DNA of 38,695 nt from NCBI GenBank assembly GCA_963655255.1, contig CAVKEB010000023.1, positions 1-38,695 of the forward strand, written 5' to 3'. Source of the DNA: CAG-791 sp963655255. Its GTDB lineage: Bacteria; Bacillota; Clostridia; Lachnospirales; Lachnospiraceae. The position numbers were made by a program, and so were the translations under genes. The notes beneath the pieces are model-generated. The model was not told the DNA's origin. It searched no databases and saw nothing but the letters and a program-made list of their open reading frames with translations. Of this stretch, positions 1 to 6,033 are shown piece after piece (the stretch's first letter is position 1; the number at the start of each line of letters is the position of its first letter).

Positions 1-52
1 CCGGGCGGATTCGGGACTTGCACCCGTTAGAAACGTGCGCCGCCGGGCGCAC
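1..52 (-). mobile_element. 5' end of a group II intron (probably class C), cut by the window edge
   Basis: Read on the minus strand, the sequence from 52 downwards starts GTGCGCCCGGC and continues to a GGGTGCAAGTCCCGAA segment. This resembles the 5' end and early domain I of bacterial group II introns (GUGYG start). It begins 9 nt after the stem of an intrinsic terminator, the known target preference of class C introns. Only 52 bases are present, so the reverse transcriptase ORF and domains V/VI are outside the window. An alternative is an unrelated GC-rich hairpin (35-52 is itself self-complementary). Confidence 0.7.
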
Positions 53-55
53 CAG

Positions 56-94
56 GTAAAAAGCGGGTACAGAACATATGTTCTGTACCCGCTT
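56..94 (-). terminator. Intrinsic terminator of the UDPGP gene, with a LexA-box tip
   Basis: Positions 61-94 form a perfect 34-bp palindrome. On the minus strand it is followed by five T, so it ends transcription of the gene whose stop is at 146. The tip of the palindrome (72-83) reads GAACATATGTTC, a perfect match to the Gram-positive LexA/DinR half-site pattern. Confidence 0.85.
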
Positions 95-145
95 CCTTTT
101 CGATCTTCCCGCTATTACCGCGCAGCATCTTTTGCGTTTTCTTTT

Positions 146-1387
146 TTACAGCCGGATGCCGTTCTCCTCGCAGAGCTTCCTTGCGGATTCCACGGAATCC
201 ACGCCGGTCTTGTTCTTAATCGGTGCAAACTCATGGGAGCGCTCTACCTCGTAAGGAAGGCAGGACTCCATCTCATGCACCATGTCCAGAATCAGCTGCT
301 CGAACTTGTATCCGTTCGGAGATTCCGGCTTGATCAGATTGCCGCCTGCATCCATATAGGGAATCTTCTTCTCCACGATATGAAGCATCAGCCTGTCATT
401 CATGATCTCTTCCAGCTTATCCTCGCGGAACAGATAATTCAGAATGACGCCGAAGTTGTAGGCAGGATTCCCATTGGCATCCTTCGCATCCAGAAGCTCC
501 GGGGTCATCTCATAATACTCGACAATGGACGGTCTCCCGTCTTCCAGGCACATCGCGCCGACCTTCTCGTCCGGTGCCGCCTTGCGGACCACCTTGGCCC
601 CGCTGACGCAATTTTCCGCAATGGTTGCGCCGATGAAGACCGGATCTGCAATTCTCTGGAGAACATTGTCCACGGCAAAGCAGTTCAGCCACTCCACGCC
701 GAGCTCATGCAGCTTGTCAACAAGTCCCGCCTTGTTCATGGAGCTGAACCAGCCGCCGTTTCCATTCGGCGAGGATGCCATCTGCCAGCGGCTCTCCATG
801 TAAATCTTTCCGTCGTAGTCCGTGGCCGGAGCCATGTCCTGCTGAAAGAAGAACACCTTGTCCGGATCGTAGCCGAAATACTCATGTTCCTTCATGAAGG
901 CAACGGTCGCGTCATGGTTCTTGTCGCTCGTCATGATAAAGAGCGGGAAGAATGTCCCGGCCTCCTTCACGACATCCATCATGTTCTCCACGAGTCTCTG
1001 CATAATAAAGACCGGATGAGTGATGCCGATGTCATACATGCACTTCGGATTATCCGAACCAAGCCGTGTTCCCATTCCTCCTGCAAGAAGAACCGCGGCG
1101 ACCCGGCCCTCGCGAATCTCCTTCAAGCCGATTGCCCGGTATTCCGCTTCCTTCTCCTGAATCTCCGGAATCTCCATTGCCTTCAAAGGAGTGATAACGC
1201 CGCGTCCCGGCAGCTCGTCCCTGTGGTGAACATACTTTGTCACCGACAGATCCATCTGTTCGATCTGCGTAAGAAGCTTCTCCTTCTCCTCCTGCGTCAG
1301 CGTATCATAATACTGCAGAACATGTGACTGGCCGTATTCCTCCAGCTTCTTCTCTGCAAGTGCCTTTCTTTCTTCCATCATCTCCAT
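146..1387 (-). CDS. UDPGP-family UTP--sugar-1-phosphate uridylyltransferase
   Basis: The 413-residue cytosolic protein belongs to the UDP-glucose/UDP-N-acetylhexosamine pyrophosphorylase (UDPGP) family, which joins UTP to a sugar 1-phosphate and releases pyrophosphate. The family nucleotide-binding signature LAGGMGTRLGSDNPK is at residues 101-115, and a lysine-containing stretch in the later half (KVVRKAAPDEKVG) fits the substrate-binding region. The length is close to bacterial UDPGP-type enzymes rather than GalU (about 300) or GlmU (about 450 with hexapeptide repeats, absent here). The start at 1387 has AGGAGG seven bases upstream. It appears monocistronic, with its own promoter at 1509-1537 and terminator at 56-94. 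The exact sugar (GlcNAc, GalNAc or glucose) cannot be decided from the sequence. Confidence 0.9.
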   Translation of the reverse strand: MEMMEERKALAEKKLEEYGQSHVLQYYDTLTQEEKEKLLTQIEQMDLSVTKYVHHRDELPGRGVITPLKAMEIPEIQEKEAEYRAIGLKEIREGRVAAVLLAGGMGTRLGSDNPKCMYDIGITHPVFIMQRLVENMMDVVKEAGTFFPLFIMTSDKNHDATVAFMKEHEYFGYDPDKVFFFQQDMAPATDYDGKIYMESRWQMASSPNGNGGWFSSMNKAGLVDKLHELGVEWLNCFAVDNVLQRIADPVFIGATIAENCVSGAKVVRKAAPDEKVGAMCLEDGRPSIVEYYEMTPELLDAKDANGNPAYNFGVILNYLFREDKLEEIMNDRLMLHIVEKKIPYMDAGGNLIKPESPNGYKFEQLILDMVHEMESCLPYEVERSHEFAPIKNKTGVDSVESARKLCEENGIRL

Positions 1388-1409
1388 TGATGATCCTCCT
1401 GTTCATGAT

Positions 1410-1493
1410 GCCTGCTGCCGGATCCGATTCCAAACCGGACGATCCTCCGGCAGCAGGCACATCCTTCGGTTTGAAAGAACCTCTCGGTTCCAT
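1410..1493 (-). promoter_or_regulatory. Two hairpins in the 5' leader of the UDPGP gene
   Basis: The transcript leader contains GAACC-GAGA-GGTTC (about 1478-1493), followed by a larger stem of 12 perfect pairs (1410-1421 with 1447-1458), ending just before the ribosome binding site. Neither is followed by a T-run, so they are not intrinsic terminators. They may control translation or mRNA stability; no known riboswitch was recognised. Confidence 0.45.
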
Positions 1494-1508
1494 GAAGTTC
1501 CTGCCCTT

Positions 1509-1537
1509 ATTCTACCCCATTTCCCGGTATTTGTCAG
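1509..1537 (-). promoter_or_regulatory. Promoter of the UDPGP gene
   Basis: On the minus strand CTGACA (1537-1532) is followed after exactly 17 bases by TAGAAT (1514-1509), a good sigma-A type promoter. The rest of the 1388-1878 gap holds the leader hairpins, one more hairpin at 1687-1723, and otherwise nothing recognised. Confidence 0.65.
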
Positions 1538-1686
1538 AAAACGCCGAAATCAGCCGGGCGGGGTCTGCCAGACAAGGGACACGCGTCCACATAGTCACTC
1601 AGGATGCGAAGTTGCAGGTAACACTCGCCGGGCAAGGGGAGAGGCACGCTGCGCGGCACAGGAAACTCTGAAGTGTTTTTACAACG

Positions 1687-1723
1687 GGAAAGTCCCGGAG
1701 TACAAGGCACTCCGGGACTTTCC
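1687..1723. terminator. Strong hairpin, likely terminator of the LysM gene
   Basis: A perfect 15-bp stem (1687-1701 with 1709-1723) has a 7-base loop ACAAGGC. It lies 3' of the minus-strand LysM gene. No clean T-run follows on either strand, so factor-independent termination is only moderately supported. Confidence 0.5.
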
Positions 1724-1878
1724 TGGTATGAATTTATATAGTATCTCCTATCTGGGCATTGGGAAAACAGAAGGAAGTACCCGATGAAAAAACGACAGCC
1801 GTTCCGAACATCTCACATTTACGGTAAAAACTCTTAATGTAATACAGTCGGTCAACGTCCCCCCTTCGGATCGGCCGT

Positions 1879-2241
1879 TCACAAAAGATCCGTGGAATAA
1901 TACGGGACAATGACATAGTTGCCGGGAGCGACTCTCGGCGCTTCTTCGCCTGCCGGAGAGAGATGATTGATCTCACACACCTCGCGGTAATAGGCCTTCG
2001 TGTTCCGGTAATGGGACGGATCCGCATAGCGCTCTGCCATCTCCTCCAGCGTGTCCTCTCCAGTCACCAGGACGCTCGTGTAATACTTATGCGCCTGCGT
2101 GCCCTTCTCGTCCGCGTGAGAAGTCATTCCGAAGATCAGAAGGCTTGTCAGCAGAATGGCCGCAGCCACAGCAGCTCCCAGAACAGTGTAAGTCAGACGG
2201 ACCTTCCGTGCCCGCAGTGCGCGTGTTCTTGCAGTTCTCAT
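1879..2241 (-). CDS. LysM-domain small membrane protein, YneA-like SOS cell-division inhibitor
   Basis: The 120-residue protein has a basic N-terminus, one membrane segment at about residues 18-37, and an extracellular C-terminal LysM-like region (from about VTGEDTLEEMAERYAD to APGNYVIVPYYS). This is the layout of Bacillus YneA, the SOS-induced inhibitor of cell division encoded divergently from lexA. The neighbourhood is the same here. A promoter with a LexA box between its -35 and -10 elements lies upstream (2324-2352). The start at 2241 has AGGGAGGGG upstream. Family membership rests on architecture and context; the inhibitor role is inferred. Confidence 0.75.
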   Translation of the reverse strand: MRTARTRALRARKVRLTYTVLGAAVAAAILLTSLLIFGMTSHADEKGTQAHKYYTSVLVTGEDTLEEMAERYADPSHYRNTKAYYREVCEINHLSPAGEEAPRVAPGNYVIVPYYSTDLL

Positions 2242-2294
2242 TGTGTTCCCCTCCCTAAAAAACGATCAATGACCAGTCGAATCGGAACGGAACC

Positions 2295-2308
2295 AGAACG
2301 TTTGTTCG
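2295..2308. promoter_or_regulatory. LexA (SOS) box 1
   Basis: The sequence AGAACGTTTGTTCG contains a perfect GAAC-N4-GTTC. It lies just downstream of the -10 of the minus-strand LysM gene promoter, in the early transcribed region. Confidence 0.85.
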
Positions 2309-2323
2309 TCCCTTATGTTTTGA

Positions 2324-2352
2324 ATTATATCGAACGTACATTCGAATGTCAA
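2324..2352 (-). promoter_or_regulatory. SOS-controlled promoter of the LysM gene
   Basis: On the minus strand a perfect TTGACA (2352-2347) and a perfect TATAAT (2329-2324) are separated by 17 bases. The spacer contains LexA box 2, so LexA binding would block RNA polymerase directly. Confidence 0.9.
2331..2344. promoter_or_regulatory. LexA (SOS) box 2
   Basis: CGAACGTACATTCG matches the DinR/LexA box with one changed base in the right half-site (ATTC for GTTC). It lies inside the spacer of the LysM gene promoter. Confidence 0.85.
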
Positions 2353-2360
2353 CAGGGAGG

Positions 2361-2374
2361 CGAACATATTTTCG
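2361..2374. promoter_or_regulatory. LexA (SOS) box 3
   Basis: CGAACATATTTTCG is a slightly degenerate LexA box (right half TTTC) that ends eight bases before the -35 of the lexA promoter, consistent with autoregulation of lexA. Confidence 0.75.
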
Positions 2375-2382
2375 AAAACTGT

Positions 2383-2411
2383 TTGCCATTTCATCCGGGC
2401 ACTTTTATAAT
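2383..2411 (+). promoter_or_regulatory. Promoter of lexA
   Basis: TTGCCA (2383-2388) and a perfect TATAAT (2406-2411) are 17 bases apart. LexA box 3 lies directly upstream. Transcription would start near 2418, giving a leader of about 130 bases. Confidence 0.8.
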
Positions 2412-2547
2412 AGACATATCGGCACGGGTACTATCGATTTTCACCGGAACCGGACGGCTTTTGTCCTTTCAGGAAAGCGCTGTCATCCCATGAAGGAAAC
2501 CGCCCGCCGTACCAATCCATTCCGCAAACGAAAGGCAGGACACATTT

Positions 2548-3165
2548 ATGGCAAAGGGTCCCATCTCAGACAAGCAGCAGCAGATTCTCGAATACATCAA
2601 GGATCAGATCATGGAGAAAGGATACCCGCCGGCGGTCCGCGAGATCTGCGATGCCGTTCATTTGAAGTCCACCTCCTCCGTTCACTCCCATCTGGAAACG
2701 CTGGAGAGGCGCGGCTACATCCGCAGGGATCCAACGAAGCCGCGTGCCATTGAGATCTGCGACGACAATTTCCAGATGCTCCGCACCGAGACTGCCTCTC
2801 TTCCCGTTGTCGGCAGAGTTGCCGCGGGCGAACCGATTCTCGCGGAGCAGAACATCGAGAGCTATTTCCCGATTCCTGCGGAGTATGTTCCGCGCGGCGA
2901 ATCCTTTATTCTGAAGGTCCACGGCACATCGATGATCAACGTCGGCATCATGGACGGCGATTTCATCTTCGTGAACAGCTGCAGCACCGCGGAGAATGGC
3001 GAGATCGTCGTGGCACTGATTGACGACTCCGCCACCGTCAAGCGCTTCTTCAAGGAGAAAGATCACATCCGTCTGCAGCCGGAGAATGACGAGATGGAGC
3101 CGATCATTGTAGATGACTGCCGGATCCTAGGCAGGGTCTTCGGCGTGTACCGCGTGATGAAATAA
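2548..3165 (+). CDS. lexA: LexA SOS repressor with self-cleaving peptidase domain
   Basis: The 205-residue repressor of the SOS response is cleaved when RecA filaments form on damaged DNA. Residues 1-70 are the winged-helix DNA-binding domain (PPAVREICDAVHLKSTSSVH). The scissile Ala-Gly is at residues 93-94 (VAAGEP), and the catalytic pair is Ser128 (HGTSM) with Lys165 (ATVKRF). Length and motifs are standard. The upstream region carries three LexA boxes shared with the divergent YneA-like gene, so both should be autoregulated. The ATG at 2548 is preceded by a weak AAAGGCAGG. The gene is followed by a strong hairpin at 3187-3226. Confidence 0.98.
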   Translation: MAKGPISDKQQQILEYIKDQIMEKGYPPAVREICDAVHLKSTSSVHSHLETLERRGYIRRDPTKPRAIEICDDNFQMLRTETASLPVVGRVAAGEPILAEQNIESYFPIPAEYVPRGESFILKVHGTSMINVGIMDGDFIFVNSCSTAENGEIVVALIDDSATVKRFFKEKDHIRLQPENDEMEPIIVDDCRILGRVFGVYRVMK

Positions 3166-3186
3166 AGCGGCGGTCAGGAATTCCAG

Positions 3187-3226
3187 AGAAGGCGGGGCAA
3201 GAACGTATGTTCTTGCCCCGCCTTCT
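3187..3226 (+). terminator. Hairpin 3' of lexA with a LexA-box tip
   Basis: An 18-bp perfect stem (3187-3204 with 3209-3226) has a GTAT loop, so its tip reads AGAACGTATGTTCT, a full DinR/LexA consensus core. It lies 21 bases after the lexA stop. There is no T-run after it, so termination may depend on the pyrimidine-rich array that follows. Confidence 0.65.
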
Positions 3227-3304
3227 GATAACCAGTATGACCATTCTTCCGCTGCCTCACGGATAGAAGTCAGACCTCTTCGTCTGTCTTGAATGCCCTG
3301 TTTC

Positions 3305-3550
3305 TTTCCTTTTATTTCGTTAACATACTCCCACATTTATGGGTCAATTTCAACACGTTTTTTCCTTTTATATCGCGAACAAGAAGGTTTTACTGCATCC
3401 TACTTTTTCCTTTTATTTCTTAAACAAGCAGAATAAATTTTCCTTTTATTTCCTAAACAAGAGTGTTGGAGGACGGTGAAAGTTTTCCTTTTATTTCGCA
3501 AACAAGGGTGTTGCGGAGTGGGAAGAATTTTCCTTTTATTTCTTAAACAC
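3305..3550 (-). repeat. Short-repeat array A (six units)
   Basis: Six copies of a motif whose plus-strand core is TTTCCTTTTATTTCNNAAAC start at 3305, 3361, 3406, 3439, 3484 and 3529. The steps are 56, 45, 33, 45 and 45 bases. Copies differ at a few positions, and the intervening sequences of the 45-base units also resemble each other. Read on the minus strand the motif is (C)TTGTTTAAGAAATAAAAGG and matches array B at 10818-11032. In one minus-strand frame it spells a recurring LRNKRK peptide, probably a by-product. Apart from this array, the hairpin at 3187 and the terminator at 3571, the 3166-3678 gap holds nothing recognised. Confidence 0.85.
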
Positions 3551-3570
3551 CTGATGGGTATGGGGAGAAA

Positions 3571-3597
3571 AATCCTGCGGTGGTTGGCCGCAGGATT
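3571..3597 (-). terminator. Intrinsic terminator of the surface-protein remnant
   Basis: A 10-bp stem AATCCTGCGG/CCGCAGGATT has a 7-base loop. On the minus strand it is followed by TTTTTCTCC. It lies about 80 bases 3' of the stop at 3679. Confidence 0.75.
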
Positions 3598-3678
3598 GTG
3601 GAAGTAGATTAGGTTGTTGGTGTAAAGGTACCTCTGCTCCATGTACCAGTTCACTTGGTAAATTTCTGGATGTGATTG

Positions 3679-4660
3679 TTAATCTTCAAATACAAGCTGC
3701 ACATCATTAAAGCCAAGATCACATTTTTGAGCCGCCCTTTTGAAGGATTCTGGTGCATTTTTGATGGTCAGCGTATTTCCTGCCGTTCTTGCAGTTGTTC
3801 CATCACCTTTCAGATTCAGCATATCTGTAATATCTGCATCATCAGTAATTTCCATTTCTTTTTCTGAATATGACTTTACAAACTCGATGGAAGATAAATT
3901 CGCACATCCTTTAAAAAGGCTTTTTAAACTTGTAACATCATTGCAGTATCCACTCTCGTGGATTCGCACACTTTGGAGGTTTTCATCATTTTCAAATATT
4001 CCATCGCATTCTCTTAATAATAAGTCACCATATCTTAAATAGTTATTATTGCTGTATTTATACGCCAGATGTAGTTTTTGTTTTAATCTTGTTGAGCGTC
4101 TATCGTATTGAAACTGATATTGTTTATTTCCAATTAATTCCACTGGAGTATCAAGTGCAGAATACATGTAGCTGCTATCCTGATTTTCTAAAATCAGTTC
4201 TGCTTCAGAATATAATCGAACTACTTTACTTCCATCTGTGGAACTATCATCCTTCCAAGCATATGTTGGAAATTTTGCCCCACCTATGGATACGATATTT
4301 GCATCTGTAATTTTTGACCAATCAGGCGAGCCGTCTGTATTGGTTGTAATAGTCTGCATGTCTTCACTCAATAATGTTTTGAGCTTTGCATTAAATTCTT
4401 TTCCCGGAAGCAGGAACGATGTTGTTTCCCAGGTGAATTTAACTGTAATATCCCCGGTTGTTCCAGATGCGATGCTGTACGGAGACCAATCCTTTATATA
4501 ATAATCATAGCCTTTGTCGTATCCGCATTGTACGGACGGTTCTAATATGTTACCATAATCCGCAGCTGTATAAAAGGATGGCATGATCTGTGTGATATCC
4601 AGTTCGTGCTCCCCGCTGATATCATAGACCTTTCCTCCATCCAGGTCATAGGTAATTTTT
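3679..4660 (-). pseudogene. C-terminal remnant of a BspA-like/InlB-repeat surface protein
   Basis: From about 4660 down to 3679 the minus strand encodes some 325 residues without a credible start; the first methionine is at 4584. The beginning (AKITYDLDGGKVYDISG) resembles Listeria-Bacteroides/InlB B-type repeats. The later part (SLKSLFKGCANLSSIEFV, ITDMLNLKGD) resembles BspA-like leucine-rich or DUF285-type repeats of secreted surface proteins. There is no signal peptide and no anchor. At its 5' edge it runs out of frame into a fragment of kptA, so it is the truncated end of a larger gene. It is more AT-rich than the housekeeping genes, which suggests foreign origin. The family assignment is moderate; that it is a remnant is well supported. 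Confidence 0.65.
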
Positions 4661-4739
4661 GCTCCAGTTCCACATCCACCGAAATGGAATGTCCCTGGTT
4701 TGCCCGGATCAGCGTTTTATCCTCATTAAAACTACTTTT
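4650..4739 (-). pseudogene. kptA: Middle fragment of RNA 2'-phosphotransferase (kptA)
   Basis: The minus strand encodes a 30-residue piece containing SFNEDKTLIRANQGHSISVD. This is the NAD-binding RANQGHS signature region of the Tpt1/KptA family, which removes 2'-phosphate from RNA with NAD+. A stop precedes it and the rest of the catalytic domain (normally beginning PPEVLYHGT) is missing, replaced out of frame by the surface-protein remnant. The homologous sequence begins at almost the same KptA position where the 5' fragment at 8399-8569 ends, so the two look like halves of one interrupted gene. Confidence 0.8.
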
Positions 4740-4740
4740 T

Positions 4741-4976
4741 TATTTCCAAAATAGAAATTCTCCGTAAATCCTTTATTTATGCGGCTTTGCCGCTATTTTG
4801 TACATTGCCTAAATTTTTTCCAAAATCCAAAATAGACCGTCAAATCTTACCTCAAATTTTCTCCAGTTTTCCAAAATGAATTTTTCGAATATACCCTGAT
4901 TTCAGCCGTGAAATTTTTAGGAAATCCGGCTTAAAATTTTTTCAATATCACCCTATTTTGGCTGTAAAATTTTTGG
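4741..4976. repeat. AT-rich region with degenerate direct repeats
   Basis: The region holds two clear imperfect copies about 55 bases apart (4888-4920 and 4943-4976; shared features ATA-N-ACCCT, then GCYGTRAAATTTTT) and several TTTCCAAAAT-like segments (4743, 4817, 4868). A small GCGGC-TTT-GCCGC hairpin lies at 4781-4793. No gene is visible here. Confidence 0.5.
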
Positions 4977-5047
4977 CAGCCAGGATGGTATGCGTCGCGA
5001 AAGTCGGTGCTTTACATCAAATATTGAATTGCACAGGAGGACGTATT

Positions 5048-5350
5048 ATGGTTATGGTTGTAAACAGTGGGCGTTGGTGCCTTGGTTTCCTCGGTGATGC
5101 TGGTTTCTCGGATCAGCTGAAGCTATAGCTTTGTATTCACGATGACGAGGAGTTGCGTGTTCATATGCTGACTCAGTGGCTCGTCTCCCATCATGTACGT
5201 GGTGTTGCATGGCACAGCCCGCAGGGATCCTGGCTGGACTGGAGGGCTGGGTTGTTCGTCCGGCAGTTTAACCGTCGGATGGAATGTGCCGGAATGAGAT
5301 GTACGATACGGGAGGTAATACTGGAATCCTATTTTGCGGATGATATCTAA
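5048..5350 (+). pseudogene. Small ORF interrupted by an in-frame TAG
   Basis: A well-placed AGGAGG (5036-5041 region) precedes ATG at 5048. The frame runs 26 codons to a TAG at 5126-5128, then stays open for 73 more codons to the TAA at 5350. Both halves share one reading frame, so the parent gene encoded about 100 residues. The second half contains SWLDWRAGLFVRQFNRRMEC. No family was recognised. The simplest reading is a gene inactivated by an amber mutation; there is nothing nearby to suggest programmed readthrough. Confidence 0.45.
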
Positions 5351-5354
5351 TGCA

Positions 5355-5459
5355 TCACTTTCTTACAATTTCCACAGACTGTTCGAGATACGGATCCTCG
5401 CAGTTCGTGATGCAATTCAGAAGGATGTTTGCATCAATCAATAATATCGAATTTCTCAT
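5355..5459 (-). pseudogene. Truncated PIN-domain toxin (VapC-like)
   Basis: The 34-residue ORF begins MRNSILLIDANILLNCI, the first strand and first catalytic aspartate of PIN-domain ribonucleases, and then stops. PIN toxins usually have about 130 residues, so three of the acidic residues are missing and the protein cannot be active. It overlaps the 3' end of the antitoxin-like gene by 26 bases, the arrangement expected for a toxin-antitoxin pair. Sequence beyond 5355 belongs to an unrelated plus-strand ORF, so the toxin was cut by a rearrangement. Confidence 0.6.
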
Positions 5460-5598
5460 TCATCGCTTTCTCCCTTTCGGCATCATAATCAATTGTCTCT
5501 GTAACAGCCTTTCTGGATGCCTCAAGTCTTGTGAAAAGTTCGAAGCTTTTCCTTGCCCGCTCCGGTGCCGCATCGGTCCGCTCACTGTTCGCTCTCAT
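5434..5598 (-). CDS. Small antitoxin-like protein (partner of the PIN remnant)
   Basis: The 54-residue, highly charged protein has GGAGGTG upstream of the ATG at 5598. Its C-terminal part (DYDAEREKAMNEKF) resembles the toxin-binding tails of antitoxins paired with PIN toxins. The gene is intact and overlaps the truncated toxin. Assignment rests on size, charge and position; no DNA-binding domain is evident. Confidence 0.5.
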   Translation of the reverse strand: MRANSERTDAAPERARKSFELFTRLEASRKAVTETIDYDAEREKAMNEKFDIID

Positions 5599-5634
5599 AA
5601 AAAACACCTCCAATTTACCGACAGAAGTACTTCT

Positions 5635-5778
5635 TCAGCAATTTTTATCCTCTTTATATTTATTAGTAGTAGGGAGTGGGCTCGCCGGTCTATTTTCTGT
5701 TTTTTCCATAATTTCAATGAATCAGTCACATCCCTTTTCATCAAGATAAAAACGCTCTGTGATGGATGATATTGCCAT
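5635..5778 (-). pseudogene. Small ORF with in-frame TGA, upstream of the toxin-antitoxin remnant
   Basis: With AAAGGA upstream, ATG at 5778 opens a frame MAISSITERFYLDEKGCD that meets a TGA and then continues as FIEIMEKTENRPA for about 28 more residues to the stop at 5635. It lies 36 bases before the antitoxin start, so it was probably in the same operon. The family is unknown; it is likely a broken small accessory or antitoxin gene. The stretch 5779-5973 holds no gene that I can support. Confidence 0.35.
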
Positions 5779-5973
5779 AACTGATGTTTCCTTTCTGTAG
5801 AAGATGCCTGTAGTCTAGTATACGATTGATGAGAATGTGGCAGGACAGCTCATAATTGATAATGTATTCGGGAAATAATGAACAGCTGTAAATTAAGAAA
5901 CTGCAAGAACGGAAGATGATTTGAAGGGCACGTACCAGAAAGATGACGATTATATTCTTTTCCATATCAAGCC

Positions 5974-6017
5974 AAAGGTGCTGTCGCATTAGCATATCAT
6001 CATGCGACAGCACCTTT
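5974..6017 (-). terminator. Terminator of the folT-folC operon
   Basis: A perfect 16-bp stem (5974-5989 with 6002-6017) has a 12-base loop and lies 17 bases after the folC stop. Short T-runs flank it on both strands, so it may act in both directions. Confidence 0.75.
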
Positions 6018-6033
6018 TACCTTTAGACTATTT

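Noticed and set aside
35..1327. Long plus-strand open frame opposite the UDPGP gene
   Set aside because: It is the antisense shadow of a clearly recognised gene and shows no motifs or start signals. Similar long shadows opposite obgE, the adaptor, ATPase and TPM genes were dropped for the same reason.
3305..3550. CRISPR array
   Set aside because: The repeats are degenerate, not identical; the intervals are 10-33 bases and resemble each other; no cas genes are near. The same applies to 10818-11032.
3400..3654. Minus-strand ORF with repeated LRNKRK peptide
   Set aside because: It has no ribosome binding site, crosses the intrinsic terminator at 3571-3597, and its repeats mirror the DNA array; array B does not conserve such a peptide.
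5126..5128. Programmed pyrrolysine or amber readthrough
   Set aside because: No supporting element or suppressor gene is visible in this window; a simple nonsense mutation explains it.
5350..5769. Plus-strand ORFs opposite the toxin-antitoxin remnant
   Set aside because: The minus strand has the PIN motif and ribosome binding sites; the plus-strand frames have neither.
5741..6013. 90-residue minus-strand ORF
   Set aside because: No recognisable motif, unlikely composition, and it runs through the folC terminator and into the better supported small ORF at 5635-5778.
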